DNA of 64,000 nucleotides from Fredinandcohnia quinoae (GCF_022427965.1 NZ_JAKTTI010000005.1:1-64000); one strand, 5' to 3'; shown: positions 1 to 8,725, counted from the stretch's first letter. A program made the numbers and translations. Notes: generated by a model from the sequence alone, not told the origin.

Positions 1-75
1 CTGGACTGAGCGTAGCGAGGGAAGCGGCTCGGCCCCGCCCGCGGAAAGCGACCACACGGAGTGGAAATCAACCTA
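1..75. repeat. GC-rich dispersed-repeat-like block
   Basis: The first 75 bases are strikingly GC-rich (for example GGCCCCGCCCGCGGAAAGCG) against AT-rich surroundings and contain no usable reading frame. The tail CGGAGTGGAAATCAACC resembles, from memory, short non-coding repeats scattered in Bacillaceae genomes. Only part may lie inside the window. Family identity is inferred, not tested. Confidence 0.45.
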
Positions 76-122
76 CACTATTTACCTATTTCTATTCTAA
101 ATGAAAAAAGACTCATTTTTCT

Positions 123-356
123 TTACAGTAAATGTTCATAACTATTATTATAAATTCTATTCAATTCACTTATCCTATAAATAAGTATTTCATGATCTTC
201 ATTTCCCTCTAACCTATTATCAAGGATATATTTTTCCTTTGCATTCATTGCTTTTTCTTCAGTAGTAAAAATTCCAATTATGTTTGATGCTTCTCCACAT
301 TCAGTACAACCAATATCTACAACTACATAGTACATCTTAGTCCAACCCCAATTCAT
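123..356 (-). CDS. Small hypothetical protein with CxxC motif
   Basis: A 77-residue frame that I do not recognise with certainty. It reads as a compact alpha/beta protein: a beta-type start (MYYVVVDIG), then CTEC, then GIFTTEEKAMNAKEKY, which looks like a helix after a strand. The CxxC pair near residue 18 could bind metal or be redox active, but this is inference. Two starts are possible: ATG at 356, or the in-frame ATG at 335 (MYYVVV), where a weak GGGGTTGG lies upstream. It stands alone, convergent to nothing, just downstream of the cspD terminator. Confidence that it is a real gene is moderate, because composition and length are plausible but no operon supports it. Confidence 0.5.
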   Translation of the reverse strand: MNWGWTKMYYVVVDIGCTECGEASNIIGIFTTEEKAMNAKEKYILDNRLEGNEDHEILIYRISELNRIYNNSYEHLL

Positions 357-440
357 TATTTACTTAACGTTACCAGTAGTGTAACAAAAATAAAAGTCGA
401 CATAAAGAAACTCGTCATACTAAGGATTTTATCGCAAAGA

Positions 441-475
441 CAAAAAAACAGATCCTAAATTTTTTAGAATCTGTT
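441..475 (-). terminator. Intrinsic terminator of cspD
   Basis: On the minus strand a 13-bp stem (447-459 with 463-475, one G-U pair) with a 3-nt loop is followed by a run of seven T. It lies 25 bases past the cspD stop. Confidence 0.85.
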
Positions 476-499
476 TCATGTATTTCATATATGGGTATT

Positions 500-700
500 T
501 TAAACTTTTTGGACGTTAGCTGCTTGTGGTCCACGACTACCTTCTTCAATATCGAAAGTAACCTCTTGACCTTCTTCTAAAGTTTTGAACCCTTCGCCTT
601 GGATTGCTGAGAAGTGAACAAATACATCATCTCCACCTTCAACCTCAATAAATCCAAAACCTTTTTCACCATTAAACCATTTTACTTTTCCTTGTGCCAT
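500..700 (-). CDS. cspD: Cold shock protein, CspA family (CspD-like)
   Basis: A 66-residue single-domain OB-fold protein that binds single-stranded RNA/DNA and acts as an RNA chaperone after cold shock and in growth. Both nucleic-acid-binding motifs are visible: KGFGFI (RNP1, residues 13-18) and VFVHF (RNP2, 26-30). The length equals the usual 65-67 residues. Start ATG at 700 has a good AGGAGG site. It forms its own unit between the ydjO terminator (804-834) and its own terminator (441-475). The leader holds an inverted repeat (719-749). By sequence it looks closest to B. subtilis CspD ([12 protein letters not shown]), but several paralogues are usual in these genomes, so the letter is less sure than the family. 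Confidence 0.93.
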   Translation of the reverse strand: MAQGKVKWFNGEKGFGFIEVEGGDDVFVHFSAIQGEGFKTLEEGQEVTFDIEEGSRGPQAANVQKV

Positions 701-718
701 TTAATTTCCTCCTATGTA

Positions 719-749
719 ATGCAACCAAAAAAGGTGCAAGGTATTGCAT
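719..749 (-). promoter_or_regulatory. Inverted repeat in cspD leader
   Basis: A perfect 6-bp inverted repeat (ATGCAA/TTGCAT, 19-base loop) sits just upstream of the cspD ribosome site. Cold shock leaders are known to refold with temperature; whether this one does is inference. Confidence 0.35.
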
Positions 750-803
750 GAATTATTATTACCCAAGATAGATTTTTTATAACATTTTTTTTAAATTTAT
801 TAT

Positions 804-834
804 AAATAAAAAAACCGATCTTTTTTAGACCGGT
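804..834 (-). terminator. Intrinsic terminator of ydjO
   Basis: Minus-strand stem ACCGGTC with GATCGGT (814-820 and 828-834, one G-U pair) followed by seven T, immediately after the ydjO stop. Confidence 0.8.
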
Positions 835-843
835 CGAATTGGT

Positions 844-1050
844 TTATGCTAAGTAACTTTTACAATGATTATCGACTACTTGTAATTCTTTTGTGGATTG
901 CTCCATTGATGAACCACAAATTGGGCATATAGGGATTTCAGTACTTTTAAAATTATCCCTTAACCAACAATTACAATCATCAGACGTACATACCCAAATC
1001 TTAGTTTCCTCAGTAACAATCTCTTCAACCGGTTTTCTTCCAAATGCCAT
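844..1050 (-). CDS. ydjO: Cold-inducible YdjO-family protein
   Basis: A 68-residue protein of the YdjO family, known in bacilli as a cold-inducible small protein of undefined biochemical role. The sequence shows two cysteine pairs typical of a zinc ribbon: CTSDDCNCW (residues 21-29) and CPICGSSM (42-49), then the conserved tail STKELQV. This suggests a zinc-binding fold (inference). Start ATG at 1050 is preceded by AAAGGAGAT. It is read in the same direction as cspD directly downstream, but a terminator separates them, so they are neighbours rather than an operon. The placement beside a cold shock gene fits the family's cold association. Confidence 0.85.
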   Translation of the reverse strand: MAFGRKPVEEIVTEETKIWVCTSDDCNCWLRDNFKSTEIPICPICGSSMEQSTKELQVVDNHCKSYLA

Positions 1051-1112
1051 TTAAAAACATCTCCTTTACCTAAACTTGATGAGAAACATGAACACTAAAT
1101 GATATGTAATAA

Positions 1113-1163
1113 ATAAAAAAACTTATTATAAAAGTTTCTTGTGCAAAAACCCTTTATAATAAG
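1113..1163 (-). terminator. Intrinsic terminator of the opp operon
   Basis: Minus-strand stem CTTATTATAAAG with CTTTTATAATAAG (1152-1163 and 1122-1134) followed by seven T. It lies about 125 bases beyond the oppF stop. The rest of 1051-1288 shows no further gene. Confidence 0.75.
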
Positions 1164-1288
1164 CAGTTCACATATTAATTTGCTCTTTTAATTAGTTTAT
1201 TATACAATCAAATACCTGTATTTGTCAATCAAAGACTTTTATGAGTGTCGAAATTATTCGTCAACTAAATTAGAAATGAAATACAATA

Positions 1289-2260
1289 TTAATATAAGTG
1301 ACATGCTGTAAAATGACTTTCTTTAACTTCCTTCCATTTTGGTTTTTCTAGTGCACATATTTCCATTGCATGCTTGCATCTTGTGCGAAAAACACAGCCA
1401 GAAGGTGGAAAAATAGGACTTGGAACATCACCTTCTAGGACAATCCGTTCCCTTTTAACAGTTGGATCTGGTATAGGTACAGCAGATAATAATGCCTGTG
1501 TATACGGGTGGAGAGGTTCACTATTTAATGACTGACTATCTGATAGTTCTACCATATTACCTAAATACATCACTAAAATTCGGTCAGAAATATATTTTAC
1601 CATTGATAGATCATGGGCAATAAACAAGTAGGTTAGGCCCATTTGTTCCTGTAATTCTTTTAAAAGATTAACAATTTGGGCCTGGATTGAAACATCTAAA
1701 GCAGAGATTGGTTCATCACATACAATAAATTTCGGCTCTAATGCTAGAGCTCTTGCAATACCGATCCTTTGTCTTTGACCACCACTAAATTCATGAGGGT
1801 ATCGATTTGCATGTTCAGGACTTAGGCCAACAAGATTTAGCAATTCAGCAACCCTTTCTTTTCTTTGCTTTCCTTTTGCGAGTCGATGAATATCGAGTGG
1901 TTCTCCAACTATATCTTCAATTTTCATTCTTGGATTTAACGAAGCATATGGATCTTGAAAAACGATTTGTACGTCTTTTCGGAGCTCCTTAAGTTTTGTA
2001 TGAGACAGTTTGTATATATTAGTTCCTTCAAAATAGACTTCACCTGCAGTAGGTTCTAATAGCCTGATAATTGTCTTACCAACTGTAGACTTTCCACAGC
2101 CACTTTCACCTACTAGTCCAACTGTCTCCCCCTTTGCTATTACTAAATTAAAATCGTCAACCGCTTTAACTGCTCGATTATTGGAAAGAAAATATTTTTT
2201 CACATGCTGAATTTCCATTAGTGGTTTTTCAACTAATATACTCGAACCCGTATTTAGCAA
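1289..2260 (-). CDS. oppF: Oligopeptide ABC transporter ATPase OppF
   Basis: One of two ATPases that drive oligopeptide import. Walker A (GESGCGKST, residues about 51-59), signature (FSGGQRQR) and Walker B (FIVCDEP) are all present. The C-terminal oligopeptide/dipeptide extension carries the conserved cysteines (GCVFRTRC, later ACHLY), as in OppF/DppF. I chose the TTG at 2260: it has AAGGAGGAG at the right distance and overlaps the oppD stop (TTGCTAA), giving 323 residues, the family's usual size; the longer frame would run 45 bases into oppD. It is the last gene of oppABCDF; the operon terminator lies at 1113-1163. The substrate (oligo- versus dipeptide) cannot be told from the ATPase. Confidence 0.93.
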   Translation of the reverse strand: MLNTGSSILVEKPLMEIQHVKKYFLSNNRAVKAVDDFNLVIAKGETVGLVGESGCGKSTVGKTIIRLLEPTAGEVYFEGTNIYKLSHTKLKELRKDVQIVFQDPYASLNPRMKIEDIVGEPLDIHRLAKGKQRKERVAELLNLVGLSPEHANRYPHEFSGGQRQRIGIARALALEPKFIVCDEPISALDVSIQAQIVNLLKELQEQMGLTYLFIAHDLSMVKYISDRILVMYLGNMVELSDSQSLNSEPLHPYTQALLSAVPIPDPTVKRERIVLEGDVPSPIFPPSGCVFRTRCKHAMEICALEKPKWKEVKESHFTACHLY

Positions 2261-3249
2261 GTAGACTCCTCCTTTGCCATTGGATGATGAAGCCAACAAG
2301 CACTATGATGGGAGTCCCCTGTTTTTTCAAATCCCGGCTTATACTCACCACATATTTTCATTGCTTTTTCACACCTTGGAAAAAAAGAACATCCTGTTGG
2401 TGGTTCAAGCAAATCTGGAGGCGTACCTTTGATCGACGATAACTTCTCTTGTTTCAGCATGTCAAGACGTGGTACTGATTTTAACAATCCCTTCGTATAT
2501 GGATGGGAAGGGTTTGCAAAGATTTCACTTACAGAACCCGTTTCAACAATCTCCCCAGCATACATGACCACGACTCTGCTGCACATCTCTGCAACAACAC
2601 CCAGGTCATGAGTAATAAGGATAATCGAGGTATTTGTCTTCAACTGAAGCTCTTTCATCAAATGCAATATTTGAGCTTGAATGGTCACATCAAGTGCTGT
2701 TGTTGGTTCGTCTGCTATTAATAAATTTGGCTTACATGCCAATGCAATTGCAATCATTACCCTCTGTCTCATTCCACCAGAAAATTCATGTGGGTATTGA
2801 TTTATTCTTTTTTCAGGCTGAGAAATCCCTACTATTTCAAGCATTTTAATCGAATGTTCAATTGCCTTTTTTTTCGAAATTTTATTATGCCTTAATAATC
2901 CTTCAGAAATTTGTTCACCGATTTTTGCTGTAGGATTTAATGAAGTCATTGGATCTTGAAATATCATCCCTATTTCAAATCCTCTAATACGTGTCATTTC
3001 TTTTTCCTTTTTATTCACCAAGTTTACTCCATTTAGAGTAATGGAACCTTGTTTAATTTTTGCTTGGGGTGATGGTAAAAGGCGCATAATGGATTTAGCA
3101 GTAACACTCTTACCACAACCTGACTCTCCAACAATTGCAATCGCTTCTCCTTTATTTACATGAAAGGATACTCCGCGCACTGCCTTTACCTCTCCTTCAA
3201 ATGTTTGAAATGAAACGTGCAGATTTTCTATTTCTAGAAGTCTTTCCAT
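2254..3249 (-). CDS. oppD: Oligopeptide ABC transporter ATPase OppD
   Basis: The partner ATPase of OppF in a heterodimeric import engine on the inner face of the membrane. Walker A (GESGCGKS, about residues 41-48), signature (FSGGMRQR), Walker B ([12 protein letters not shown]) and the C-terminal cysteine segment ([15 protein letters not shown]) are intact. The ATG at 3249 ([11 protein letters not shown]) is chosen over an upstream start because GGAGGGGGG lies just before it; this gives 331 residues. It overlaps oppF by 7 bases, implying translational coupling. Confidence 0.93.
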   Translation of the reverse strand: MERLLEIENLHVSFQTFEGEVKAVRGVSFHVNKGEAIAIVGESGCGKSVTAKSIMRLLPSPQAKIKQGSITLNGVNLVNKKEKEMTRIRGFEIGMIFQDPMTSLNPTAKIGEQISEGLLRHNKISKKKAIEHSIKMLEIVGISQPEKRINQYPHEFSGGMRQRVMIAIALACKPNLLIADEPTTALDVTIQAQILHLMKELQLKTNTSIILITHDLGVVAEMCSRVVVMYAGEIVETGSVSEIFANPSHPYTKGLLKSVPRLDMLKQEKLSSIKGTPPDLLEPPTGCSFFPRCEKAMKICGEYKPGFEKTGDSHHSACWLHHPMAKEESTC

Positions 3250-3276
3250 TTTATCCCCCCTCCTCACATACTCTTA

Positions 3277-4206
3277 TTATTTTCGCAATCTCGGATCAAG
3301 TGCATCTCTTAATCCATCACCAAATACATTAAATGCAAACATTGTAAGTGAAATAAGGAAGGCAGGAATGAACAATTGATAAAAATTCCCGATCAAAATA
3401 CTCCCGAGTGCATCATTTGCCATCGTTCCCCAACTTGCCTCAGGTGCCGGGATACCTAGCCCTAAAAAACTAAGGGTTGCTTCTGCGAAAATTGCTGTTG
3501 GGACAGTTAATGTTACATTTACTAAAATAGGTCCCATTGTATTTGGAATCATATGCTTTCGAAGTTTCCATATAGTACTTGCTCCAATTGCATTAGCTGC
3601 TTGGACATATTCATATTCTTTGATTTGAAGAACCTGCCCCCTTACTAATCTTGCCATTGGAATCCACCCAGTAATAGTCATTGCAATAATAATTGTCCAT
3701 AATCCTCTCCCCAATACAATCATCATTAAAATAACCATTAATAAATATGGAATTGCATAGATTACTTCTGCTATTCTCATCATTATATTGTCTAATTTCC
3801 CACCACGAATCCCGGAAATGCCCCCATATAAAATTCCAATTGCAAAATCAATTAATGCAGCCATAAACCCAATAAATAAGGATATTCTTGCTCCATACCA
3901 TGATCGTGTAAATAAATCACGACCTGATGAATCTGTACCAAACCAATGCTCTAAGTTGGGTCGTAAGTTCTTTTTCGTAAAATCCTGTTCATAGTATGTG
4001 TATCCATTTAAATATGGACCAATTATTGCCATTATCCCGATAATTACAATGATGATGAGGCCGATAATTGCTAATTTATTTTCCTTTAGACGTCGCCAAG
4101 CATCTGACCAAAAGGAAACACTTGGTCTAGCTATTTTTTCAGCTTCTGCAAAGTTATGATCTACAGGTAAAAACATCTCTTTTGTATACTTAATTTCTTT
4201 ATTCAT
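3277..4206 (-). CDS. oppC: Oligopeptide ABC transporter permease OppC
   Basis: A 309-residue inner-membrane permease. A cytoplasmic N-terminus (about 40 residues) precedes a first membrane helix (LAIIGLIIIVIIGIMAIIGP), then five more hydrophobic segments. The cytoplasmic coupling loop that contacts the ATPases is visible as EYVQAANAIGAS (around residue 200). It overlaps oppB by 4 bases (ATGA), typical of co-translated subunits. OppC pairs with OppB to form the channel fed by the lipoprotein OppA. Confidence 0.93.
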   Translation of the reverse strand: MNKEIKYTKEMFLPVDHNFAEAEKIARPSVSFWSDAWRRLKENKLAIIGLIIIVIIGIMAIIGPYLNGYTYYEQDFTKKNLRPNLEHWFGTDSSGRDLFTRSWYGARISLFIGFMAALIDFAIGILYGGISGIRGGKLDNIMMRIAEVIYAIPYLLMVILMMIVLGRGLWTIIIAMTITGWIPMARLVRGQVLQIKEYEYVQAANAIGASTIWKLRKHMIPNTMGPILVNVTLTVPTAIFAEATLSFLGLGIPAPEASWGTMANDALGSILIGNFYQLFIPAFLISLTMFAFNVFGDGLRDALDPRLRK

Positions 4207-5132
4207 TTGCTCTCCCCCGTCACTTTAATTCTTGGATCTATCCATGTATAAGCAATGTCGACAATAAGAATTAAAAGAATCAGGATCGCAGCATAGAAAA
4301 TTGTTGAACCAAGTATAACTGGATAGTCTCGGTTAAAAATGCTGTTAACGAACATTTCCCCCATGCCAGGAATACCAAAAATCTTTTCGATAATAAAACT
4401 TCCTGTAACCAAATTCGCAATTAAAATACCTAGAACTGTAATTACTGGAAGTATTGCATTACGAATTGCATGCTTTAAAATGATTGTTCCGGTCTTTAAA
4501 CCCTTTGCTTTCGCAGTAAGTATATAATCCTGTGCCATTACCTCTAACATACTCGATCTCATAAGCCGAGCAATATAAGCCATTGGCATCATGGCAAGTG
4601 AAATAGAAGGCAAAATTGTATGTGACCATGATTTCCAAGTAGCAACCGGTAATAATTCCAACTCAACCGCAATGAAATTTATTAGAAATGTTGCTAGTAT
4701 AAAGTTTGGAACAGAGATTCCGATGATTGCTAGAATCATAGAGGAATAGTCTGGCCATCGGTTTCGATATAATGAAGCAATCACCCCAAAAAGCAGTCCT
4801 AAGGGAATAGCAATTAATAAAGCTTGAGTACCTAAATGCAGGGATACTGGAAATCCATTAACGATATAATCGTTAACAGTTAATGATGAAGATTTATAGG
4901 ACGGACCAAAATCAAATTGTAAAATTGATTTTAAGTACATTCCATATTGAACAAGTAATGGTTTGTCCAAATTATAGTAGCCTTGAAGATTATCATAGAC
5001 AGCCTTTGGCATAACACCTTCTTGAGCAAAAGGGTTACCAGGAATACTGTGCATCAAAATAAACGTTAGGGTTATAATGACCCAAAGTGTTATGATCGCC
5101 AATCCTATTCTTTTTACAATGTAAGTTAGCAT
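4203..5132 (-). CDS. oppB: Oligopeptide ABC transporter permease OppB
   Basis: A 309-residue permease with the standard OppB start (MLTYIVKRIGLAIITL), a large outside loop after helix 1, and the coupling loop DYILTAKAKGLK. The ATG at 5132 follows GGGGGGTAAG and is preferred to the ATG 12 bases upstream. It is the first gene after oppA, and a hairpin between the two (5172-5207) probably lowers permease expression relative to the binding protein. Confidence 0.93.
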   Translation of the reverse strand: MLTYIVKRIGLAIITLWVIITLTFILMHSIPGNPFAQEGVMPKAVYDNLQGYYNLDKPLLVQYGMYLKSILQFDFGPSYKSSSLTVNDYIVNGFPVSLHLGTQALLIAIPLGLLFGVIASLYRNRWPDYSSMILAIIGISVPNFILATFLINFIAVELELLPVATWKSWSHTILPSISLAMMPMAYIARLMRSSMLEVMAQDYILTAKAKGLKTGTIILKHAIRNAILPVITVLGILIANLVTGSFIIEKIFGIPGMGEMFVNSIFNRDYPVILGSTIFYAAILILLILIVDIAYTWIDPRIKVTGESK

Positions 5133-5171
5133 CTTACCCCCCATTTCAGATGATCATTAAATAAAGATAAG

Positions 5172-5207
5172 AAAAATCGGGTATGCTTTTACGGAGCATA
5201 CCACGAA
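5172..5207 (-). terminator. Hairpin between oppA and oppB
   Basis: Minus-strand stem GGTATGC/GCATACC (7 bp, 9-base loop) followed by CGATTTTTC. Inside an operon this acts as a partial terminator or mRNA 3'-end stabiliser, allowing more OppA than OppBCDF. The role is inferred from position. Confidence 0.65.
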
Positions 5208-5221
5208 TTTTTCTATTTTAC

Positions 5222-6907
5222 TTATTTATTAATATCAGCATAAATAAATTGAGGGTAACGATTGATAGGTGTATAGACCCCTGTGACATATGGTTTTACG
5301 GTAAATGGCTTCGTATAGAAATAGACTGGAATTACAGGCATTTCATCCATCATTATTTTTTCAGCATCATGCATTGCCTTCATTCTTACTTCTTGATCCA
5401 TTGTCGTCTTTGCAGTATTTATTAATTTGTCATATTCGCTATTACTCCAATTGGCATCATTATAAGGTCCATCAGTAACCCACAGGTCTACGAATGTCAT
5501 CGGATCAACATAATCTCCTACCCAACCTGCTCTTGAGATTTGATAATCCCCTGCCTTTTCTCGGTCAAGTTTAACCTGGAATTCAACATTTTCTAATGTA
5601 ATGCTAATATCAAGATTTTTACGCCACATTTCTTGTACTGCTTCTGCAATCATTTTATGCCCTTCAGATGTGTTATATGTGAGTGTTACATCTGGGAACT
5701 TATCAAGCCCTTCTTCTGCTAGACCTTCCGCTAGAAGTTTTTTTGCTTCTTCAATATTTGCTTCAAATAGATTTCCTGTATTTCCTTGGAAGTCACCAGA
5801 AATATCAGGTATACCTGGTGGAACGATTGAATATGCCGGTTGTTGACCACCTTGAGCAACATGCTCAACAATTGTTTCACGATCGATTGCCATTGATAAT
5901 GCTTTACGAATCTTCACATTATTAAAAGGCTTTTTCTCATTATTTAGATTATAATAATATACTGAGAGATCAGGTCCATTTTGGAATTCAGGATTTTTCT
6001 CTTCTGCTAATTTCCCGATGACATCCTGTGGTAATGGATAGACTAAATCTAATTCTCCTGATTGATACATTTGCCAGGCAGTATTTTCATCATCAATAAT
6101 CACGAAATGAACTTCATCTAATTTAATATTTTCTTTGTCATAATAATTTTCATTCTTTTCTAGCTTCATGCTTTCTTTATGCTGCCACTCTGTTAATTTG
6201 AAGGCACCATTCGAAACATATGATTCTGCTTCCTTATACCAATCTGGATTTGCTTCTTGCACTTTTTTATTGACCGGATAATACGTGTAAAATGATGTTA
6301 AATCTAAAAAATATGGGGTTGATTGTCCAAGTTTCACCTCTAGTGTCTTTTCATCAAGTGCTTTTACCCCAACCTTATCTTCAAGTGCTTGCAAATCAGC
6401 ACCCTCTGCAGCAGAATTAAATTCTTCCCCACCTTCTAGATAATAGAGCTGGTACGCATAAGTGGAAGCGGTTGCAGGATTTAGTGCAAATTTCCATGCA
6501 TATTCAAAATCATGTGCAGTTACTGGATCACCATTAGACCATTTTATTCCTTCTTTAAGTGTAAAAGTCCAAGTAAGTCCATCATCACTTGTTGTCCAAT
6601 CTTCAGCCATCCCTTTTACTATTTCACCTTCTGGGGTTTTCTTTGTAAGTCCCTCAAACGCGTGCTCCAATATCCATGAATCATGTGTACCTTGTGCAAT
6701 TCCTGGATGGAGTGAACCAGGTTCTTCATTGTTGTTTAGTTTTAAAATCTTTGGACCTGTATCCTCCTCAACTTCTTCTGTAGTTCCTTCATCTTTCGGA
6801 GTATCTTTGTCCTTCGGTTCATCAACTGTTTCCCCACTAAAACATCCTGATAAAGCCAGAAAAATAGAAAGCAATAAAATAAATCCTACCGTTAGCTTCC
6901 TTTTCAT
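5222..6907 (-). CDS. oppA: Oligopeptide-binding lipoprotein OppA
   Basis: The extracellular substrate-binding protein of the importer (solute-binding family 5), 561 residues. The N-terminus is a lipoprotein signal: MKRKLT, a hydrophobic core, then the lipobox LSGC with the lipidated Cys at residue 22. A Glu/Asp/Lys/Thr-rich linker follows (about residues 28-50), then the binding domain with the family motif YAWKFALNPATAS. It starts at ATG 6907 with a GGGGGG-type site. As first gene of oppABCDF it carries the operon promoter, which should lie in 6908-7000; I could not fix its boxes with confidence. The presence of LYYLEGGEEFNSAAEG-type sequence fits the OppA/DppE subgroup. Confidence 0.94.
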   Translation of the reverse strand: MKRKLTVGFILLLSIFLALSGCFSGETVDEPKDKDTPKDEGTTEEVEEDTGPKILKLNNNEEPGSLHPGIAQGTHDSWILEHAFEGLTKKTPEGEIVKGMAEDWTTSDDGLTWTFTLKEGIKWSNGDPVTAHDFEYAWKFALNPATASTYAYQLYYLEGGEEFNSAAEGADLQALEDKVGVKALDEKTLEVKLGQSTPYFLDLTSFYTYYPVNKKVQEANPDWYKEAESYVSNGAFKLTEWQHKESMKLEKNENYYDKENIKLDEVHFVIIDDENTAWQMYQSGELDLVYPLPQDVIGKLAEEKNPEFQNGPDLSVYYYNLNNEKKPFNNVKIRKALSMAIDRETIVEHVAQGGQQPAYSIVPPGIPDISGDFQGNTGNLFEANIEEAKKLLAEGLAEEGLDKFPDVTLTYNTSEGHKMIAEAVQEMWRKNLDISITLENVEFQVKLDREKAGDYQISRAGWVGDYVDPMTFVDLWVTDGPYNDANWSNSEYDKLINTAKTTMDQEVRMKAMHDAEKIMMDEMPVIPVYFYTKPFTVKPYVTGVYTPINRYPQFIYADINK

Positions 6908-6998
6908 ACAAATTCCCCCCTATTTATTATTTTTTTGAAATCATGTACAAATAGATTTCTACAACTAATCTATAAGAAGTTTTTTAAAATTATTACTT

Positions 6999-7015
6999 AT
7001 GAAGTAAAATTTCAT
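6999..7015. promoter_or_regulatory. Possible operator palindrome between oppA and crp-type gene
   Basis: An imperfect palindrome ATGAA-N7-TTCAT lies between the divergent oppA and regulator genes. A second inverted repeat, GAAATC-N11-GATTTC, is at 6937-6959. Either might be an operator for the adjacent Crp/Fnr-family protein, but neither matches the known TGTGA or TTGAT half-sites closely. Speculative. Confidence 0.25.
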
Positions 7016-7074
7016 GATTGTTTTTAGTAGATTTCATTTATAAGCCACACATATTTACCCTTATTCATATAAAT

Positions 7075-7103
7075 TTGGTACACTTATACATAGTAGATAT
7101 AAT
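7075..7103 (+). promoter_or_regulatory. SigA-type promoter of the Crp/Fnr-family gene
   Basis: TTGGTA (7075-7080), a 17-base spacer and a perfect TATAAT (7098-7103). The start of transcription would fall near 7110, so the leader is only about 12 bases and the ribosome site lies at its very 5' end. Confidence 0.7.
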
Positions 7104-7121
7104 TCGTGTGGAGTGATAAAT

Positions 7122-7817
7122 ATGGATCGTATAAAAATTAAGGAAGTATTAAAAACTGTTCCCCTTTTTAAAGAACTAACCTCAAATGAATTGGAAGAAA
7201 TCGTTAACATAGCCCAAAATCGGCAATTTCTTAAAGGAACGCATGTCTTTATGCAAGATGACCCTTTGGAGAATGTCTATTTTATCTATGCCGGTAAGGT
7301 GAAAATTTATAAAAATGACTTTAACGGTCGTGAGCAAATTGTCTCAGTTTTAAAGAATGGAGATATGTTCCCCCATGTCGGTTTCTTTCGGAAGGGCAAT
7401 TATCCAGCATATGCCCATGTCATTGAAGATGCGACACTTGTTGTAATATCCATTTCTCATTTTGAGATGCTATTATTACAACACCCACAGGTTTGTATTA
7501 AGCTGTTCCGGGTAATGGGTGAAAAAATTGTTGATCTACAAAATAGGCTTGAAGCACAAATTTTAAATAATACGTATGAGCAAATTATCAAATTACTTCT
7601 CAGACTTTCGGAAACAGATGGAAAAATAATAGATGATGGTCGGAAAGTCTTTACAACCAACTATACAAATAAAGATTTAGCAAATATGATTGGGTCTACG
7701 AGGGAGACAGTTAGCCGAACTTTAACAAAACTAAAAAAGAAAGAGATTATCAATGTAAATTCCCATGGTAACCTAATTATTGATGTAGAGAAATTAGAGG
7801 ATGAATTATTTATATAA
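7122..7817 (+). CDS. Crp/Fnr-family transcription regulator without iron-sulfur ligands
   Basis: A 231-residue DNA-binding regulator. The N-terminal half (residues 10-130) is a cyclic-nucleotide-binding-type beta barrel (VFMQDDPLENVYFIYAGKVKIY); the C-terminal half is a Crp winged helix-turn-helix with recognition helix GSTRETVSRTLTKL. The E-x-x-S-R pattern in that helix is the one Fnr uses to read TTGAT half-sites (family knowledge). Only one cysteine is present, so it cannot hold the Fe-S cluster of true Fnr. The cAMP-binding arginine pattern is also not evident, so the effector is unknown. Start ATG 7122 is preferred over the in-frame GTG at 7113, because GGAG sits 8 bases upstream of the ATG. 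It is divergent from oppA and might control it. Confidence 0.85.
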   Translation: MDRIKIKEVLKTVPLFKELTSNELEEIVNIAQNRQFLKGTHVFMQDDPLENVYFIYAGKVKIYKNDFNGREQIVSVLKNGDMFPHVGFFRKGNYPAYAHVIEDATLVVISISHFEMLLLQHPQVCIKLFRVMGEKIVDLQNRLEAQILNNTYEQIIKLLLRLSETDGKIIDDGRKVFTTNYTNKDLANMIGSTRETVSRTLTKLKKKEIINVNSHGNLIIDVEKLEDELFI

Positions 7818-7825
7818 GTTAAACT

Positions 7826-7852
7826 AAACTCGTCGTCTGGCGAGTTTTCTTT
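7826..7852 (+). terminator. Terminator of the Crp/Fnr-family gene
   Basis: Stem AAACTCG/CGAGTTT (7826-7832 and 7841-7847), 8-base loop, followed by TTCTTT. Confidence 0.7.
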
Positions 7853-7932
7853 ATTACACAAAATACCTAAACGTTTTCATTAGTAAATGAATATAGTAGC
7901 AGTAAATATTTCTAATGAAAGGAAGATTTAAA

Positions 7933-8394
7933 ATGAATGAAGAAGAAAAAAAACGACAACACGAGCCTTTTGGGCCAATTATTCGTTCAATGAATGACTT
8001 TTTCACCCAACAACCCGTTAGACGTCTTTTAGATAGTATGGATGAATTTTTTGAGAGAAGACCATTCATTTTATCAACAATTTCAATCGATATGTATGAA
8101 ACTGATAAAGAATTGATTATTTCTGCGGATTTACCTGGGGTAAAACGCGAACAAATTAATATTGAGTATTCTGAACGTCATTTAACGATATCTGTGAACC
8201 ATCAGGAGGAATTAGAAGAGACTAATGATACAAAACACTATTATGTGAAAAAGCAGTCTTTTAAAAAAGCTCAAAGAACAATAGTATTACCCTATCCAAT
8301 CACTGGTAATCATATAAAAGCAAGCTATCGTGATGGGGTTCTGAAGGTACAATTACCTAAAGAAAGACAAAAGAAAATAGCCATCGATGACTAA
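7933..8394 (+). CDS. Hsp20/alpha-crystallin family small heat shock protein
   Basis: A 153-residue ATP-independent holdase that keeps unfolding proteins soluble. The alpha-crystallin domain spans about residues 45-140: it begins with SIDMYETDKELIISADLPGV, followed by HLTISV and the GVLKVQLPK element that ends the domain. A short charged N-terminal arm precedes it and KIAIDD ends it. Start ATG 7933 is set by AAAGGAAG seven bases upstream; the longer in-frame start has none. In bacilli several Hsp20 proteins are spore-coat or sporulation associated (CotM, CotP), and the next genes are spore genes, so a sporulation role is possible but not shown. A weak hairpin follows (8397-8416). Confidence 0.9.
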   Translation: MNEEEKKRQHEPFGPIIRSMNDFFTQQPVRRLLDSMDEFFERRPFILSTISIDMYETDKELIISADLPGVKREQINIEYSERHLTISVNHQEELEETNDTKHYYVKKQSFKKAQRTIVLPYPITGNHIKASYRDGVLKVQLPKERQKKIAIDD

Positions 8395-8473
8395 GAGCAC
8401 TTCATTGAGTGTTCTTTAGTACATACTTTCTTATACTTAAATGCACTCTATATCTAGGAGGTGTTAAAACAAT

Positions 8474-8725
8474 TTGGATAAAACGCTTGGCTATCTACTT
8501 GAGACCCTTTCAAATTACTCGGATCATCATGTGATTCCGCAAAGAATGATGAATAAGCTTGAAAATACACAATACAATTCGGAAGGTACATTTATAAGAG
8601 AGCTTAATGAGGAAGAGTTAATTTTTCTAAATAAAGTACTACCTGATGAAATCAAATACGCATTAGAAAGTCAGGATTTTAAAAGGGTTCAAGAATTAAA
8701 TGAGGTTTATGAATTACTTCCTTAA
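8474..8725 (+). CDS. csgA: Sporulation-specific small protein CsgA
   Basis: An 83-residue protein resembling B. subtilis CsgA, a small sporulation-specific protein made under SigG in the forespore; its molecular function is unknown. Features that support this: the start MDKTLGYLLETLSN, the central motif EEELIFLNKVLPDEIKYA and the tail RVQELNEVYELLP. Length matches the family (about 82). It starts at TTG 8474, with CTAGGAGGTG nine bases upstream. No signal peptide or membrane segment; mostly helical and acidic. A CATACTT hexamer-like box at about 8422 could be part of a SigG -10 region, but no good -35 was found. Confidence 0.7.
   Translation: MDKTLGYLLETLSNYSDHHVIPQRMMNKLENTQYNSEGTFIRELNEEELIFLNKVLPDEIKYALESQDFKRVQELNEVYELLP

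Noticed and set aside
6462-6938. 158-codon plus-strand frame opposite oppA
   Set aside because: Shadow of the oppA N-terminal region; no start context and Ser/Pro-rich content typical of an antisense frame.
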